Shown: positions 38,682-49,022, numbered from the stretch's first letter. The stretch: 57,475 bases of DNA from Intrasporangium oryzae NRRL B-24470 (GCF_000576595.1 NZ_AWSA01000028.1:1-57475); one strand, 5' to 3'. The notes: generated by a model from the sequence alone, not told the origin. A program made the numbers and translations.

Positions 38682-39731
38682 TCAGGCGGACGGCTGGACG
38701 AGGTAGGTGTACTCGTGGTGGACGTCGAAGCCGAGCGAACGCCAGAAGTCGACCCCCGGGGCGTTGTCGGCCGACACCTGCAGGTAGATGGCCGGCATGG
38801 CGTTCTCGCGCGCGACCATGGCGATGGCCGAGACGAGCGTCGTCGCGAGGCCGCGGCGCCGGTGCTCGGGGTGCACCCACACCCCGAAGATGCCCGCCCA
38901 GCCCACATGGATCGCCATCCGCGCGAGCGCGACGATGCGGCCGCTCTCCTCGTCACGGATCGACAGGAAGAGCTGCCCGTCGCTGCCCGTGAGGACCGCC
39001 TCGGTGGCCCCCGGAACGATGGGGCGCTGCTCGCCGAAGGCGAGGAGCCACTCGGGGCTGAGCGCCGCGTCGGCGACGACCGGCGCCGACTCGATCGTGA
39101 GCGGCGGGACGGCCGCGGACGCCCCGGTCATGACGAGGACCCGGTCCCAGTCGTCGCGTCCGCCACCGGCGAGGTAGCCGCGCTCGAGGAGCGCGTCGCC
39201 GACCGGCACCGAGGTCACGTCGAAGCCCGGCTCGCCGTGCACCTGGAAGATCGTCGGCAGGTCGCGCTCGGCGTACCACCGCTCGCAGAAGTCGATGGCC
39301 TTGTCGAGGGGCAGGCTCGCGTCGCCGACGGGAAGCACGGAGTTGGCCCGCCCCGTGAAGCCGGCCGCAGCCCGAAGGATCCAGTCCCCGAGCCCCCCGC
39401 GCTCGACCGGCTCCCAGCCCTTGGCCATGAGCTTCTCGAGGTCGTCAGCCGACACACGCTCGTGCGGGCGGCCCGCGCGACTGGCGGGCGGCGGCACGTC
39501 CTTGGCCGCGATCACGTCGGCCCGGATGAGCTTGACGCGCTCGGTGCGGGTGTCGACGATGAGGAAGTCGTCGTTGCGGGCGATGAGCTCGCCCACGAAG
39601 TCCGTCGCGCTCGCATCGGACCCCTCTTCGAGGCGGTAGCGCACGACGACACGGCCCCCGATCGTCAGGCCCGCGGACAGCCGGTGTCCTGCCGTCTCAG
39701 GGTTGGGGTCACTCGCCGTGTCGCCATTCAT
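38682..39731 (-). CDS. GNAT-family acetyltransferase with N-terminal beta-barrel-like domain
   Basis: The product has 349 residues. The N-terminal part (about 15-85: GGRVVVRYRLEEGSDASATD, NDDFLIVDTRTERVKLIRAD) looks like a small barrel. The C-terminal GNAT domain has IFGVWVHPEHRRRGLATTLV (motif A) and YLQVSADNAPGVDFWRSLGF. The two-part layout is common for actinobacterial proteins of unknown substrate. The start at 39731 is set by a leaderless promoter, TAGTAT plus a 7-nt spacer; the ATG at 39740 would overlap that -10 box. It is divergent from the ferredoxin gene. Confidence 0.82.
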   Translation of the reverse strand: MNGDTASDPNPETAGHRLSAGLTIGGRVVVRYRLEEGSDASATDFVGELIARNDDFLIVDTRTERVKLIRADVIAAKDVPPPASRAGRPHERVSADDLEKLMAKGWEPVERGGLGDWILRAAAGFTGRANSVLPVGDASLPLDKAIDFCERWYAERDLPTIFQVHGEPGFDVTSVPVGDALLERGYLAGGGRDDWDRVLVMTGASAAVPPLTIESAPVVADAALSPEWLLAFGEQRPIVPGATEAVLTGSDGQLFLSIRDEESGRIVALARMAIHVGWAGIFGVWVHPEHRRRGLATTLVSAIAMVARENAMPAIYLQVSADNAPGVDFWRSLGFDVHHEYTYLVQPSA

Positions 39732-39738
39732 GTCCGGC

Positions 39739-39744
39739 ATACTA
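39739..39744 (-). promoter_or_regulatory. -10 element of a leaderless promoter (acetyltransferase)
   Basis: TAGTAT on the minus strand, 7 nt before the ATG at 39731. The opposite strand reads CATACT here and may serve the divergent ferredoxin gene. Confidence 0.5.
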
Positions 39745-39798
39745 GGCCGTGCAGCATCCGCTCTCGCACCGCTCTCCAAGCAGGAGGTCCGCTCTCCC

Positions 39799-40125
39799 AT
39801 GACCTACGTCATCGCCCAGCCTTGCGTCGACCTGAAGGACAAGGCGTGCATCGAGGAGTGTCCGGTCGACTGCATCTACGAGGGCAAGCGGTCGCTCTAC
39901 ATCCACCCCGACGAGTGCGTGGACTGCGGCGCCTGTGAGCCGGTGTGCCCGGTCGAGGCCATCTACTACGAGGACGACGTCCCCGAGCAGTGGGCCGACT
40001 ACTACACCGCCAACGTCGAGTTCTTCACCGACCTTGGCAGCCCCGGCGGCGCTGCCAAGCTCGGCATGATCGACAAGGACCACCCGATCATCGCGGCCCT
40101 CCCGCCGCAGGAACACGACGAGTGA
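39799..40125 (+). CDS. fdxA: 7Fe/8Fe-type ferredoxin
   Basis: The product has 108 residues. Cluster ligands are in CVDLKDKACIEECPVDCIYE (a 3Fe-4S/4Fe-4S seven-iron style pattern) and CVDCGACEPVCPVEAI. The tail PGGAAKLGMIDKDHPIIAAL is typical of actinobacterial FdxA/FdxC. It is a small cytoplasmic electron carrier. AGGAGG lies 11 bases before the ATG. The stop overlaps the start of dapC by 4 bp, an order conserved in M. tuberculosis (fdxC-dapC). Confidence 0.94.
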   Translation: MTYVIAQPCVDLKDKACIEECPVDCIYEGKRSLYIHPDECVDCGACEPVCPVEAIYYEDDVPEQWADYYTANVEFFTDLGSPGGAAKLGMIDKDHPIIAALPPQEHDE

Positions 40126-41243
40126 GTGTCGCGCTGACGCCGCTCGGCCTGCCCGACTTCCCCTGGGACTCGCTCGCGCCCTACAAGGCGCGAGCGGTCG
40201 CGCATCCGGACGGCATCGTCGACCTGTCCGTCGGCACCCCCGTCGACCCGACCCCGGAGGTTGTGCAGCGGGCGCTCGCAGCGGCCGCGGACGCCCCTGG
40301 CTACCCCACGACGGCCGGCACCGACGAGCTCCGTGAGGCCATCTGCGCCTGGTTCGAGCGGCGCCGCGGGGTCACGGGCCTCCAGCCGGGGGCGGTCCTG
40401 CCGACGATCGGCTCGAAGGAGCTCGTCGCCTGGCTGCCGACCCTGCTCGGGATCGGCGCCGGCGACCTCGTCGGGATCCCGGCCATCGCCTACCCGACCT
40501 ACGACGTGGGGGCGCGCCTCGCCGGCGCGACGGCCGTCGTGGCGCAGTCGCTGACGAGCCTCGGTCCGCTCACCCCCTCGACCACCCCGAAGCTGGTGTG
40601 GCTCAACAGCCCCGGCAACCCCCACGGCCAGGTCCTCGGTGTCGAGCACCTGCGCAAGGTGGTGCGGTGGGCGCGCCAGCACGGGGTCATCGTCGCGAGC
40701 GACGAGTGCTATGCCGAGCTCGACTGGCGCGACGGCACCGTCGGGACGACGCCGAGCATCCTGCACCCCGACGTGTGTGAAGGAAGTCACGACGGGCTCC
40801 TCGCCGTCTACTCGCTCTCCAAGCAGTCCAACCTCGCTGGATACCGATCCGCGTTCGTCGCAGGCGATCCCGAGCTCATCGGACGCATCCTCGAGGTCCG
40901 CAAGCATGCCGGCATGATCGTCCCCGCGCCCGTCCAGCACGCCATGACGGTCGCACTGGGCGACGACACGCATGTCGAGACGCAGCGGACGGCATACGCC
41001 CGGAGGCGGGCCCTCCTGCTCGACGCCGTGGCCCGCGCCGGGCTGCGCGTCGACCATTCCGAGGCGGGCCTCTATCTCTGGGCGACGCGCGAAGAGGACT
41101 GCTGGACAACGGTTTCCGATCTTGCAGACAGGGGGATCCTTGTCGCGCCCGGCGCCTTCTACGGCGAGGCCGGACGTCAGCACGTGCGGATCGCCCTCAC
41201 CGCCACCGACGAGCGGGTCGCCGCGGCCTGCGCCCGGCTCTGA
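40122..41243 (+). CDS. dapC: succinyldiaminopimelate transaminase
   Basis: The product has 373 residues. It is a class I/II aminotransferase: substrate loop SVGTPVDPTPEVVQRALAAA, cofactor-binding LNSPGNPHG, Asp in SDECYAELDW, and PLP lysine in VYSLSKQSNLAGYRSAFVAG. GTG start overlapping fdxA (GTGA). The actinobacterial DapC acts in the succinylase branch of lysine and DAP synthesis, between DapD and DapE, whose genes lie 3.5 kb downstream. Assignment is from sequence plus the conserved fdxA neighbour. Confidence 0.9.
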   Translation: MSVALTPLGLPDFPWDSLAPYKARAVAHPDGIVDLSVGTPVDPTPEVVQRALAAAADAPGYPTTAGTDELREAICAWFERRRGVTGLQPGAVLPTIGSKELVAWLPTLLGIGAGDLVGIPAIAYPTYDVGARLAGATAVVAQSLTSLGPLTPSTTPKLVWLNSPGNPHGQVLGVEHLRKVVRWARQHGVIVASDECYAELDWRDGTVGTTPSILHPDVCEGSHDGLLAVYSLSKQSNLAGYRSAFVAGDPELIGRILEVRKHAGMIVPAPVQHAMTVALGDDTHVETQRTAYARRRALLLDAVARAGLRVDHSEAGLYLWATREEDCWTTVSDLADRGILVAPGAFYGEAGRQHVRIALTATDERVAAACARL

Positions 41244-41378
41244 CCACCCGGTCAGCCCGGCGGTGGGAGGGCTGCCCGGCGTCCGAGGCGGTTTTCTCTT
41301 GCGGGACCCCGCTGGGGTAACGTCGCGTGCGGACACGTCCGGCGTCCTGGTGCCGGACCGACAGGAGGCGAACAGACA

Positions 41379-42662
<1,284 letters not shown>

Positions 42663-42709
42663 TCAACGGGCGGTCCCGCCGCGCGAGACCGAGCCAGTCC
42701 CCGAGCGAG

Positions 42710-42749
42710 CGCCCGAAGGCCCGCCCCAGCAGGGGCGGGCCTTCGGGCG
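42710..42749 (+). terminator. gltA terminator hairpin
   Basis: CGCCCGAAGGCCCGCCCC and GGGGCGGGCCTTCGGGCG form a perfect 18-bp stem with a 4-nt loop, 48 bp after the gltA stop. Confidence 0.85.
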
Positions 42750-42760
42750 TCCCGGGCCCA

Positions 42761-42818
42761 GCGGCATACGTGAAGGGCGCCGGGTCCTCGGGCTTCCGAG
42801 GGACCGGGCGTATGCCGC
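42761..42818. repeat. second inverted repeat built on GCGGCATACG / CGTATGCCGC
   Basis: GCGGCATACG (42761-42770) and CGTATGCCGC (42809-42818) are perfect inverted arms. They lie just before the 3' end of the convergent minus-strand gene, which ends at 42824, so this is probably its terminator. Confidence 0.6.
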
Positions 42819-42823
42819 CGGGC

Positions 42824-43702
42824 TCAGGCCAGCTTGATCGTGACCGTCGTCGAGTCGGTGCCGCCGGACCAGCCCGCGTCGCCCCCCGAGCGCTCCCACG
42901 TCCGGTCCCCGACGGAGACGGCGGTCGCGCCGTACTGCGCCGCGCGCGCGACCGCCCAGTGCGCGACGGCCCAGGCACGACGCACGTCGGGTGCCGTCAC
43001 GGTGAGCACGCCGTCCCCGGCGGTCGCCGTCGTGATGCCCATCTGGCGGGCGAGGTCCGCGGCGACAGCCCGGGGCGCGGCGTGTGCGGTGGCCTCGTCG
43101 AGGCGGCACGTCAGGCCGGCGGGGGAGTGCCCGGTCAGCGTCGAGGCGAGGACCCGGCCCTGGCTCTCATGGTCGCGGTAGGCCTCAGGGAAGCCGCTCC
43201 GCTGGACCCGCTGGGCGATCTTCGTGATGTCGGCGGTCTCGTAGCCCTTGTACTTCACGAGCGCGTCGTAGAACTTGTTCGTCGCGTAGACGGGGTCGAG
43301 GATCTGCTCGGTCGTGCCCCAGCCCTGGCTCGGCCGCTGCTGGAAGAGCCCGACCGAGTCGCGGTCGCCGAAGCGGATGTTGCGGATCTTCGACTCCTGG
43401 AAAGCGGTCGTCAGGGCGATCGTCGCCGCCCGGGGCGGCATGTCGCGCTTCATCGACAGCGCCGAGATGAGGGCCGCGTTTCCGGTCTGCTCGGGGTCGA
43501 AGGTCTCGGTCATGCCCCCGGCCGTGATCGTGCACTCGGGCGTCTGGACGCTCTTCCACAGGAACCGCGTGCCGAGGAAGCCCGCCGACGCCACGATGAG
43601 GACGATGACGAGCAGCGCGATCCGCCCGCGGCGCTTCTGGCGCTCGGTCCGGTGCGGCCGGTGGGAATCGGCCACAGCCGGTTCCTGTCGGTCGAGCAGC
43701 AT
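42824..43702 (-). CDS. membrane-anchored lysozyme-like protein
   Basis: The product has 292 residues. A short basic cytoplasmic N-terminus (about 1-28) and one membrane helix (IALLVIVLIVASAGFLGTRF) lead to an extracellular domain. In it, TIALTTAFQESKIRNIRFGD and DSVGLFQQRPSQGWGTTEQI recall the lysozyme/lytic transglycosylase fold, with the Glu of QESK in the position of the catalytic acid. YATNKFYDALVKYKG follows. A second, variable domain occupies the C-terminus. Peptidoglycan cleavage is inferred, not shown. It lies 38 bp downstream of dapD on the same strand and may be co-transcribed with it. Confidence 0.7.
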   Translation of the reverse strand: MLLDRQEPAVADSHRPHRTERQKRRGRIALLVIVLIVASAGFLGTRFLWKSVQTPECTITAGGMTETFDPEQTGNAALISALSMKRDMPPRAATIALTTAFQESKIRNIRFGDRDSVGLFQQRPSQGWGTTEQILDPVYATNKFYDALVKYKGYETADITKIAQRVQRSGFPEAYRDHESQGRVLASTLTGHSPAGLTCRLDEATAHAAPRAVAADLARQMGITTATAGDGVLTVTAPDVRRAWAVAHWAVARAAQYGATAVSVGDRTWERSGGDAGWSGGTDSTTVTIKLA

Positions 43703-43740
43703 GGTGTCCCTAGGTCGTCGTCGTGGCGGTCGTCGTGCGG

Positions 43741-44673
43741 TCAGTCGTTGGCGTGGAGCGCGGCGTTGAGCGTGATCCCGGTCCCCTTCCGGGCTCGGGC
43801 CTCGACCGCGCCGGACTCGCTGTTGCGGATGAAGAGGATGTTGCTCGCACCCGACAGCTCGCGGGCCTTGACGACGGCGCCGTCGGGCATCGTCACCTTT
43901 GTCCCGGCCGTCACGTAGAGGCCCGCCTCGACGACGCAGTCGTCGCCGAGCGCGATCCCGATGCCACCGTTGGCACCGACGAGACAACGCTCACCGATGC
44001 TCACGCGTTCCGTGCCGCCGCCGGAGAGCGTGCCCATGATCGACGCTCCGGCGCCGATGTCGGAACCGTTGCCGACGACGACACCCTGGACGATGCGTCC
44101 CTCGACCATCGAGGTGCCGAGCGTTCCGGCGTTGAAGTTGCAGAAGCCCTCGTGCATGACCGTCGTGCCGGGGGAGAGGTGCGCGCCGAGGCGGACCCGG
44201 TCGGCGTCGGCGATGCGCACCCCCGGCGGGACGACGTAGTCGGTCATCCGGGGGAACTTGTCGACGCCGAAGACCTGGACCGGCCCGCGGGCGCGCAGGC
44301 GCAGCCGGGTCTGCTCGAAGCCGTCGGCGGCGCACGGGCCGTGGTTGGTCCACACGACGTTGGGCAGGATCCCGAAGATGGCATCGAGGTTGATCGTGTT
44401 GGGGGCCACGAGGCAGTGGGAGAGCAGGTGGAGGCGCAGGTAGGCGTCCGGCACGTCGGCCGGGGCGGCGTCGAGGTCGATCACGACGCGACGGACCTCC
44501 GTGCGCACCCTTCTCAGCGCGTCGGTGGCGGCCAGCCCGTCGAGTCCCTCGGGAGCCTCTGCCTCGGCCGTCGGCTCGCCGAGCGCGGGGGAGGGGTACC
44601 AGGTGTCGAGCACCTGTCCGCCGTCCGTGCTCGTGACGAGTCCGTGTCCCCATGCGCTGCGCTGCTCCGACAT
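43741..44673 (-). CDS. dapD: tetrahydrodipicolinate N-succinyltransferase
   Basis: The product has 310 residues. An N-terminal helical domain is followed by a left-handed beta-helix of hexapeptide repeats ([40 protein letters not shown]). [18 protein letters not shown] and the C-terminal cap are typical of the actinobacterial DapD class. It succinylates tetrahydrodipicolinate in DAP and lysine synthesis. TACCCT ends 7 nt before the ATG and no ribosome binding site is present, so it is probably leaderless. It is divergent from dapE with 86 bp between starts. Confidence 0.95.
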   Translation of the reverse strand: MSEQRSAWGHGLVTSTDGGQVLDTWYPSPALGEPTAEAEAPEGLDGLAATDALRRVRTEVRRVVIDLDAAPADVPDAYLRLHLLSHCLVAPNTINLDAIFGILPNVVWTNHGPCAADGFEQTRLRLRARGPVQVFGVDKFPRMTDYVVPPGVRIADADRVRLGAHLSPGTTVMHEGFCNFNAGTLGTSMVEGRIVQGVVVGNGSDIGAGASIMGTLSGGGTERVSIGERCLVGANGGIGIALGDDCVVEAGLYVTAGTKVTMPDGAVVKARELSGASNILFIRNSESGAVEARARKGTGITLNAALHAND

Positions 44674-44680
44674 GGCCCCA

Positions 44681-44686
44681 AGGGTA
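44681..44686 (-). promoter_or_regulatory. -10 element of a leaderless promoter (dapD)
   Basis: TACCCT on the minus strand, 7 nt before the ATG at 44673. Confidence 0.5.
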
Positions 44687-44746
44687 TGCGGCAGCCCGTC
44701 CGGCGGCGAACCGCGGCCGGACCGCGGAACGGTCGGTCGAAACGGC

Positions 44747-44752
44747 TAGCCT
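44747..44752 (+). promoter_or_regulatory. -10 element of a leaderless promoter (dapE)
   Basis: TAGCCT, 7 nt before the ATG at 44760. Together with the dapD box it forms a divergent leaderless pair. Confidence 0.5.
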
Positions 44753-44759
44753 TCGCCGT

Positions 44760-45851
44760 ATGCCGCCCACCGACCTCTCGCCCGCCCCCGCCGTCCTCGA
44801 CCTGAGCAGCGACGTCACGACGCTCACCGCCGCCGTCTGCGACATCGAGTCGGTCAGCCAGGACGAGGCCGCTCTCGCCGATGCGATCGAGGCGGTGCTG
44901 CGGCCGCTCGGCCACCTCGAGGTGGTCCGCGACGGTGACACGATCATCGCCCGGACGACGCTCGGTAGGCCCGAGCGCGTCATCCTCGCCGGGCACATCG
45001 ACACGGTGCCGCTCACGACCCCGCCCAACCTGCCGACCCGGCGCGTCGGAGGCGAGCTCTGGGGCCGCGGCACGGTCGACATGAAGGGGGGCGTCGCGGT
45101 CATGCTCCGCCTCGCCGCCCAGCTGACCGAGCCGTCGCGCGACCTCACGTTCCTCTTCTACGAGTGCGAGGAGATCGACGGGCGGTTCAACGGCCTCGCG
45201 CGGGTCGGCGACACCCGCCCGGACCTGCTCGCCGGCGACTTCGCGGTCCTGCTCGAACCGACCGGTGACTCCATCGAGGGCGGGTGCAAGGGCACGCTCC
45301 GGGCCGAGGTGACGACGAAGGGCATCGCGGCGCACTCGGCCCGCCCCTGGAAGGGCCACAACGCCATCCACGACGCAGCGGTCGTCCTCGCCCGCCTCGC
45401 CGCCTACGAGCCGGCGGTCGTCCACGTCGACGGCCTCGACTACAGCGAGGCCCTGCAGGCGGTCGGCATCCGCGGCGGGATCGCCGGCAACGTCATCCCC
45501 GACCGGTGCACGGTGACGGTCAACTACCGGTTCGCGCCCGACAAGGACGTCGAGGCGGCGTTCGCCCACGTGCAGCACGTCTTCGAGGGCTTCGACGTCG
45601 TCCTCACGGATGCCGCGGCCGGGGCCCGGCCCGGGCTGCACCTGCCGGCGGCGAAGGAGTTCGTCGAGGCCCTCGGGCGCGGCGTCAACCCCAAGGAGGG
45701 CTGGACCGACGTGGCGCGGTTCTCGGCCCTCGGCATCCCGGCCGTCAACTACGGCCCCGGCGACCCCAACCTCGCGCACATGGACGACGAGCGGTGCCCC
45801 GTCGAGCAGTACGTCTCCGCGGAGCGCGCGCTCCTGCGGTGGCTCGCCTGA
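44760..45851 (+). CDS. dapE: succinyl-diaminopimelate desuccinylase
   Basis: The product has 363 residues. M20 metallopeptidase family: the first metal ligand region VILAGHIDTVPL, then WGRGTVDMKGGVAVMLRLAA, the catalytic Glu pair in FYECEEIDG, and GGIAGNVIPDRCTVTVNYRF from the lid domain. It removes succinate from N-succinyl-LL-DAP. The start at 44760 follows a leaderless promoter; the open frame extending upstream into the dapD gene is a shadow. Divergent dapD/dapE is also found in M. tuberculosis. Confidence 0.93.
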   Translation: MPPTDLSPAPAVLDLSSDVTTLTAAVCDIESVSQDEAALADAIEAVLRPLGHLEVVRDGDTIIARTTLGRPERVILAGHIDTVPLTTPPNLPTRRVGGELWGRGTVDMKGGVAVMLRLAAQLTEPSRDLTFLFYECEEIDGRFNGLARVGDTRPDLLAGDFAVLLEPTGDSIEGGCKGTLRAEVTTKGIAAHSARPWKGHNAIHDAAVVLARLAAYEPAVVHVDGLDYSEALQAVGIRGGIAGNVIPDRCTVTVNYRFAPDKDVEAAFAHVQHVFEGFDVVLTDAAAGARPGLHLPAAKEFVEALGRGVNPKEGWTDVARFSALGIPAVNYGPGDPNLAHMDDERCPVEQYVSAERALLRWLA

Positions 45852-45868
45852 CCTCGGCCGGCGCCGCC

Positions 45869-45874
45869 TAAGGT
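45869..45874 (+). promoter_or_regulatory. -10 element of a leaderless promoter (LOG-family gene)
   Basis: TAAGGT, 6-nt spacer, GTG at 45881. Confidence 0.5.
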
Positions 45875-45880
45875 GTGCCT

Positions 45881-46645
45881 GTGAGCGAAGACATCGCACC
45901 CGAGGTGCCACCGCGCCTCGACCGGCGCCAGACCGGTCCTGTCACCCTCCGTCGCGGCCGCGTCCCGTCGACGACGACCGACCAGCGCCTGCTCGACAAG
46001 CGCCAGCCGAGCGACTGGCTCCACACCGACCCGTGGCGCGTCATGCGCATCCAGTCGGAGTTCATCGAGGGTTTCGGCGCACTCGCCGAGCTCGGCCCGG
46101 CGGTGGCGGTCTTCGGGTCGGCGCGCACGCGACCCGACGACCCGGCATACGCCCTGGGGATCGAGATCGGCAGGCTGCTCGCCGAGGCGGGGTACGCCGT
46201 CATCACCGGCGGCGGTCCCGGCGCGATGGAGGCCGCCAACAAGGGCGCCTACGAGGCCAAGGGGACCTCCGTCGGTCTCGGGATCGAGCTGCCGTTCGAG
46301 ACGGGGATCAACGACTACGTCGACCTCGCCATCAACTTCCGCTACTTCTTCGCGCGCAAGACGATGTTCCTCAAGTACTCCCAGGGGTTCATCGTCCTGC
46401 CTGGCGGTTTCGGCACCCTCGACGAGCTCTTCGAGGCTGTCACGCTCGCCCAGACGCAGAAGGTGACGCAGTTCCCGGTCGTGCTCATGGGCACCGCGTA
46501 CTGGCAGGGGCTGGTCGACTGGCTCCGCGAGCGGGTCCTGGCCGACGGCATGATCAGCCCCGGCGACATCGAGCGCCTCACGCTGACCGACGACCCGCAC
46601 GTCGCCGTCCGGACCATCATCGAGCACGAGGGGCCGTCGTCGTGA
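45881..46645 (+). CDS. LOG-family (TIGR00730) Rossmann-fold protein
   Basis: The product has 254 residues. The cytokinin riboside 5'-monophosphate phosphoribohydrolase signature is present: VITGGGPGAMEAANKGAYEA and the PGGFGTLDELFEAVTLAQT region (PGGxGTxxE). The N-terminal 60 residues are an actinobacterial extension. Members hydrolyse nucleotide riboside monophosphates to free bases. GTG 45881 is chosen from the leaderless promoter. It is the first gene of a run with 4-bp overlaps: LOG, DivIVA-like, PIG-V-like. Confidence 0.9.
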   Translation: MSEDIAPEVPPRLDRRQTGPVTLRRGRVPSTTTDQRLLDKRQPSDWLHTDPWRVMRIQSEFIEGFGALAELGPAVAVFGSARTRPDDPAYALGIEIGRLLAEAGYAVITGGGPGAMEAANKGAYEAKGTSVGLGIELPFETGINDYVDLAINFRYFFARKTMFLKYSQGFIVLPGGFGTLDELFEAVTLAQTQKVTQFPVVLMGTAYWQGLVDWLRERVLADGMISPGDIERLTLTDDPHVAVRTIIEHEGPSS

Positions 46646-47067
46646 ACTGGTTCATCCTCTTCGTCGGGATCGTCGTCATCTGCTTCGTCGTCGCGCTCCT
46701 GCTCGGGCTCGTCGGCGGGGGTATGGGCCGTCCGACTTCGTCGCTCAGCCACGAGCCGCTGCCCGAGGGCGAGATCGACGACGCCGACTTCGACGAGCTC
46801 GTCTTCGACGTCACAGCCCGCGGCTACCGCATGAGCCAGGTCGACGGGGTCGTCGACCGGCTCCGGCGAGCCCTGCGCGAGAAGGACGAGGAGATCGCCG
46901 TGCTCCGGGGCGAGGCCGGGGTCGCGCGGCCGGTCGAACGGGTCGAGCCGGGGGAGCAGGTCGCACCTGCGCAGCCGGAGCCGGAGCCGGAGCCGGACCC
47001 GGGGCCGGAGCCGGAGCCGGAGCTACAGCGCACCTCGGAGCCGACGGAGCCCGCGGAGCCTGCATGA
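46642..47067 (+). CDS. small membrane protein with DivIVA-like domain
   Basis: The product has 141 residues. A GTG start overlaps the previous stop. One membrane helix (FILFVGIVVICFVVALLLGL) is followed by a DivIVA-type segment (FDELVFDVTARGYRMSQVDG, then a short heptad helix VVDRLRRALREKDEEIAVLR). The tail is Pro/Glu-rich and built from P-E dipeptides. The motif is that of actinobacterial DivIVA-domain proteins associated with the septum or pole. A role in cell-envelope organisation is inferred from the domain only. Confidence 0.8.
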   Translation: MNWFILFVGIVVICFVVALLLGLVGGGMGRPTSSLSHEPLPEGEIDDADFDELVFDVTARGYRMSQVDGVVDRLRRALREKDEEIAVLRGEAGVARPVERVEPGEQVAPAQPEPEPEPDPGPEPEPELQRTSEPTEPAEPA

Positions 47068-48302
47068 CGACCCTTCCGGACCTCGCCACGAGGCGCCCGG
47101 TCACCGCGGTCCCGACGCGTACCTTCGTGGCGTGGGTGCTCGTCGCCTACGCCCTGTGCCGGGTCGTGACGACGACGATCCTGCTGCTCGTCATGCCCCA
47201 CCAGGTGCCGAGCGGGATGACCGGCGGCGACGACGTGCCCGTCACCTACTTCCCGTTCACGGCCCTCTGGGACGGCCAGTGGTACCAGTGGATCGCCCAG
47301 CACGGCTACCCCGACACCCTCCCGACCGACGGCACCGGAAAGGTCCAGCAGAACCCCTGGGCCTTCTACCCGCTCTTCCCCTTCCTCGCCCGCGCGGGCA
47401 TGGCGGTCACCGGCCTCGACTTCCCGGTCGTCGGATCGACGGTGGCGCTTCTCTGCGGGTTCGGGGCAGCCGTGCTCATCGGACTGCTGCTCCGCGACCG
47501 CATCGGCGACCCTGCGGCATACCTCGTCGTGGTCCTCTGGGCCAGCTTTCCCGCCTCCGTGACGCTCCAGCTCGCCTACACGGAGTCGCTCGCGATGCTC
47601 CTCCTCGTCGGCTACCTCTACGCGCTCTCGCGCGAGCGGTGGCTCGTGGCGACCGTGGTCGCCGTGCTCGTCGGGCTCTCGCGCCCCATCGGCGTGCCCC
47701 TCGGGATCGTCACCCTCGTCGTCGTGGTGCTGCGCTGGCGGGAGCGGGCCGAGCGGCCCATCGCCCCGAGGACGTATGCCGCCATGCTCGCTGCGCTCGT
47801 CGGCTGTGGTGTCGCGGGGCTGCTCTGGCCGGCGATCGCCTGGTGGCGGACGGGGGTCTCGAGCGCCTACACCGACACGATGGCGGCCTGGCGCGGGTAT
47901 GCCACCGTCGAGCCGTTCGTGCCGTGGCTCGACAAGGCGCGCTACTTCCTCGGTGACACGTGGGGTCCGTTCTGGCTGATCGTCACCCCGATCGTCATCG
48001 TCGCCATGGTCGCGGGGCCGTGGGCCAGGGCGCTCGGTGCCGACCTGCGCACGTGGTCGCTCGCCTACCCGGCCTACCTCGGGGTGGTTCTCGACCCGTT
48101 CACGAGCATCTTCCGCTACCTCGTGCCGCTCTTCCCCCTGCTCGTCGTCGTGCTCGGGGCGGGGTGGTCCGACCGCCGCGGCAACACGTGGCCGCGCCTG
48201 CTCGTGCGGGCGGTGCCGCTGCTCGTCGTCTTCGTCGTCTGCCAGTACTGGTGGACCGACGAGCTGTGGCGGTTCGTCCCCCCGAGCGACTACCCGCCGT
48301 GA
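47064..48302 (+). CDS. PIG-V-like integral membrane mannosyltransferase
   Basis: The product has 412 residues. Starts with ATGA overlapping the previous stop. About ten membrane helices. The first extracytoplasmic loop has FTALWDGQWYQWIAQHGYPD, the WD-x-x-W-Y motif of PIG-V/GT-C polyprenyl-sugar mannosyltransferases, with AFYPLFPFLARAGM and LAYTESLAMLLLVGYLYALS following. It probably transfers mannose from a lipid donor onto an envelope lipid or protein. The acceptor is unknown. Last gene of the LOG/DivIVA run. Confidence 0.8.
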   Translation: MTTLPDLATRRPVTAVPTRTFVAWVLVAYALCRVVTTTILLLVMPHQVPSGMTGGDDVPVTYFPFTALWDGQWYQWIAQHGYPDTLPTDGTGKVQQNPWAFYPLFPFLARAGMAVTGLDFPVVGSTVALLCGFGAAVLIGLLLRDRIGDPAAYLVVVLWASFPASVTLQLAYTESLAMLLLVGYLYALSRERWLVATVVAVLVGLSRPIGVPLGIVTLVVVVLRWRERAERPIAPRTYAAMLAALVGCGVAGLLWPAIAWWRTGVSSAYTDTMAAWRGYATVEPFVPWLDKARYFLGDTWGPFWLIVTPIVIVAMVAGPWARALGADLRTWSLAYPAYLGVVLDPFTSIFRYLVPLFPLLVVVLGAGWSDRRGNTWPRLLVRAVPLLVVFVVCQYWWTDELWRFVPPSDYPP

Positions 48303-48409
48303 TGGTTCGCGAGGTCTGATCCGGCGACTGCGCACCCCCTCCCGCACCGGAGTGCGCTGCGTCGTCGTCTGCCCGTCGCGGGGGTTCGGACCCCCGTTCC
48401 GGGCAGACG

Positions 48410-48852
48410 ACCCCGCGTCCGAGGCGTACCCCTCGCGCTCCTCCGATGGCGCCTCGGACGGGACTGGCGCCTGCTCCTGCCCGGCGTTCTCATGCTCGAC
48501 ACCGGCCTGCCCACCGAGCGGCAGCGCCTCGTCGCCGCCCTCCTGCTCGGCGGCAAGGGCCGTGGTCGATGCCGCGGCCGTCGCCGGGGGACGGCAGGCG
48601 AGGGCCATCCTCATCGAGGCGGTCCAGCGACGGCTCGTCCGGCTCGACGACCTCGAGCAGAGCGGCAGCGATCTCGCGCTGGCGGGGATCACGGTCATCG
48701 GAGTCACCCGGGCCGCGCGGGCGGCCGACCCCCGACGCCAGCTGGTCCGCATCGAGCGGGCCCACCGCGAGGCGGCCCGAGACGATCGGCGACCGGCGGT
48801 CACGGCCCTACGGCGCCCCGCCCTACCCGGGATTCCCGGGGCGGGGTGCTGA
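48410..48852 (+). pseudogene. decayed AbiEi-antitoxin-domain/DUF559-type gene
   Basis: Two family-like pieces lie in different frames. The first reads LALLRWRLGRDWRLLLPGVL then MLDTGLPTERQRLVAALLLG, the usual N-terminal part of such proteins. The second, a base out of frame, reads RAVVDAAAVAGGRQARAILI then EAVQRRLVRLDDLE, which normally lies about 90 residues further on. The middle part and the nuclease-like C-terminus are missing, so an internal deletion with frame change is likely. It accounts for most of the long gap between 48303 and 49022; the remainder (48853-49022) shows only one GCGGCATACGGC copy. Confidence 0.55.
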
Positions 48853-49022
48853 TGCGGACCGGCGGCCCGAGCGGGTCAGTGCGGCGACACGAGCCCCGTG
48901 CGCTGCCCGCACGCCTCCTGCTCGAAGCTGCCCTGCTGCCTCATCTGACGTAGTCGGGGGTGCTCACCCCCGTGTCGTGCAGACGATGCGGCATACGGCC
49001 GGCCGCCAGGCGGGACCGAGGT

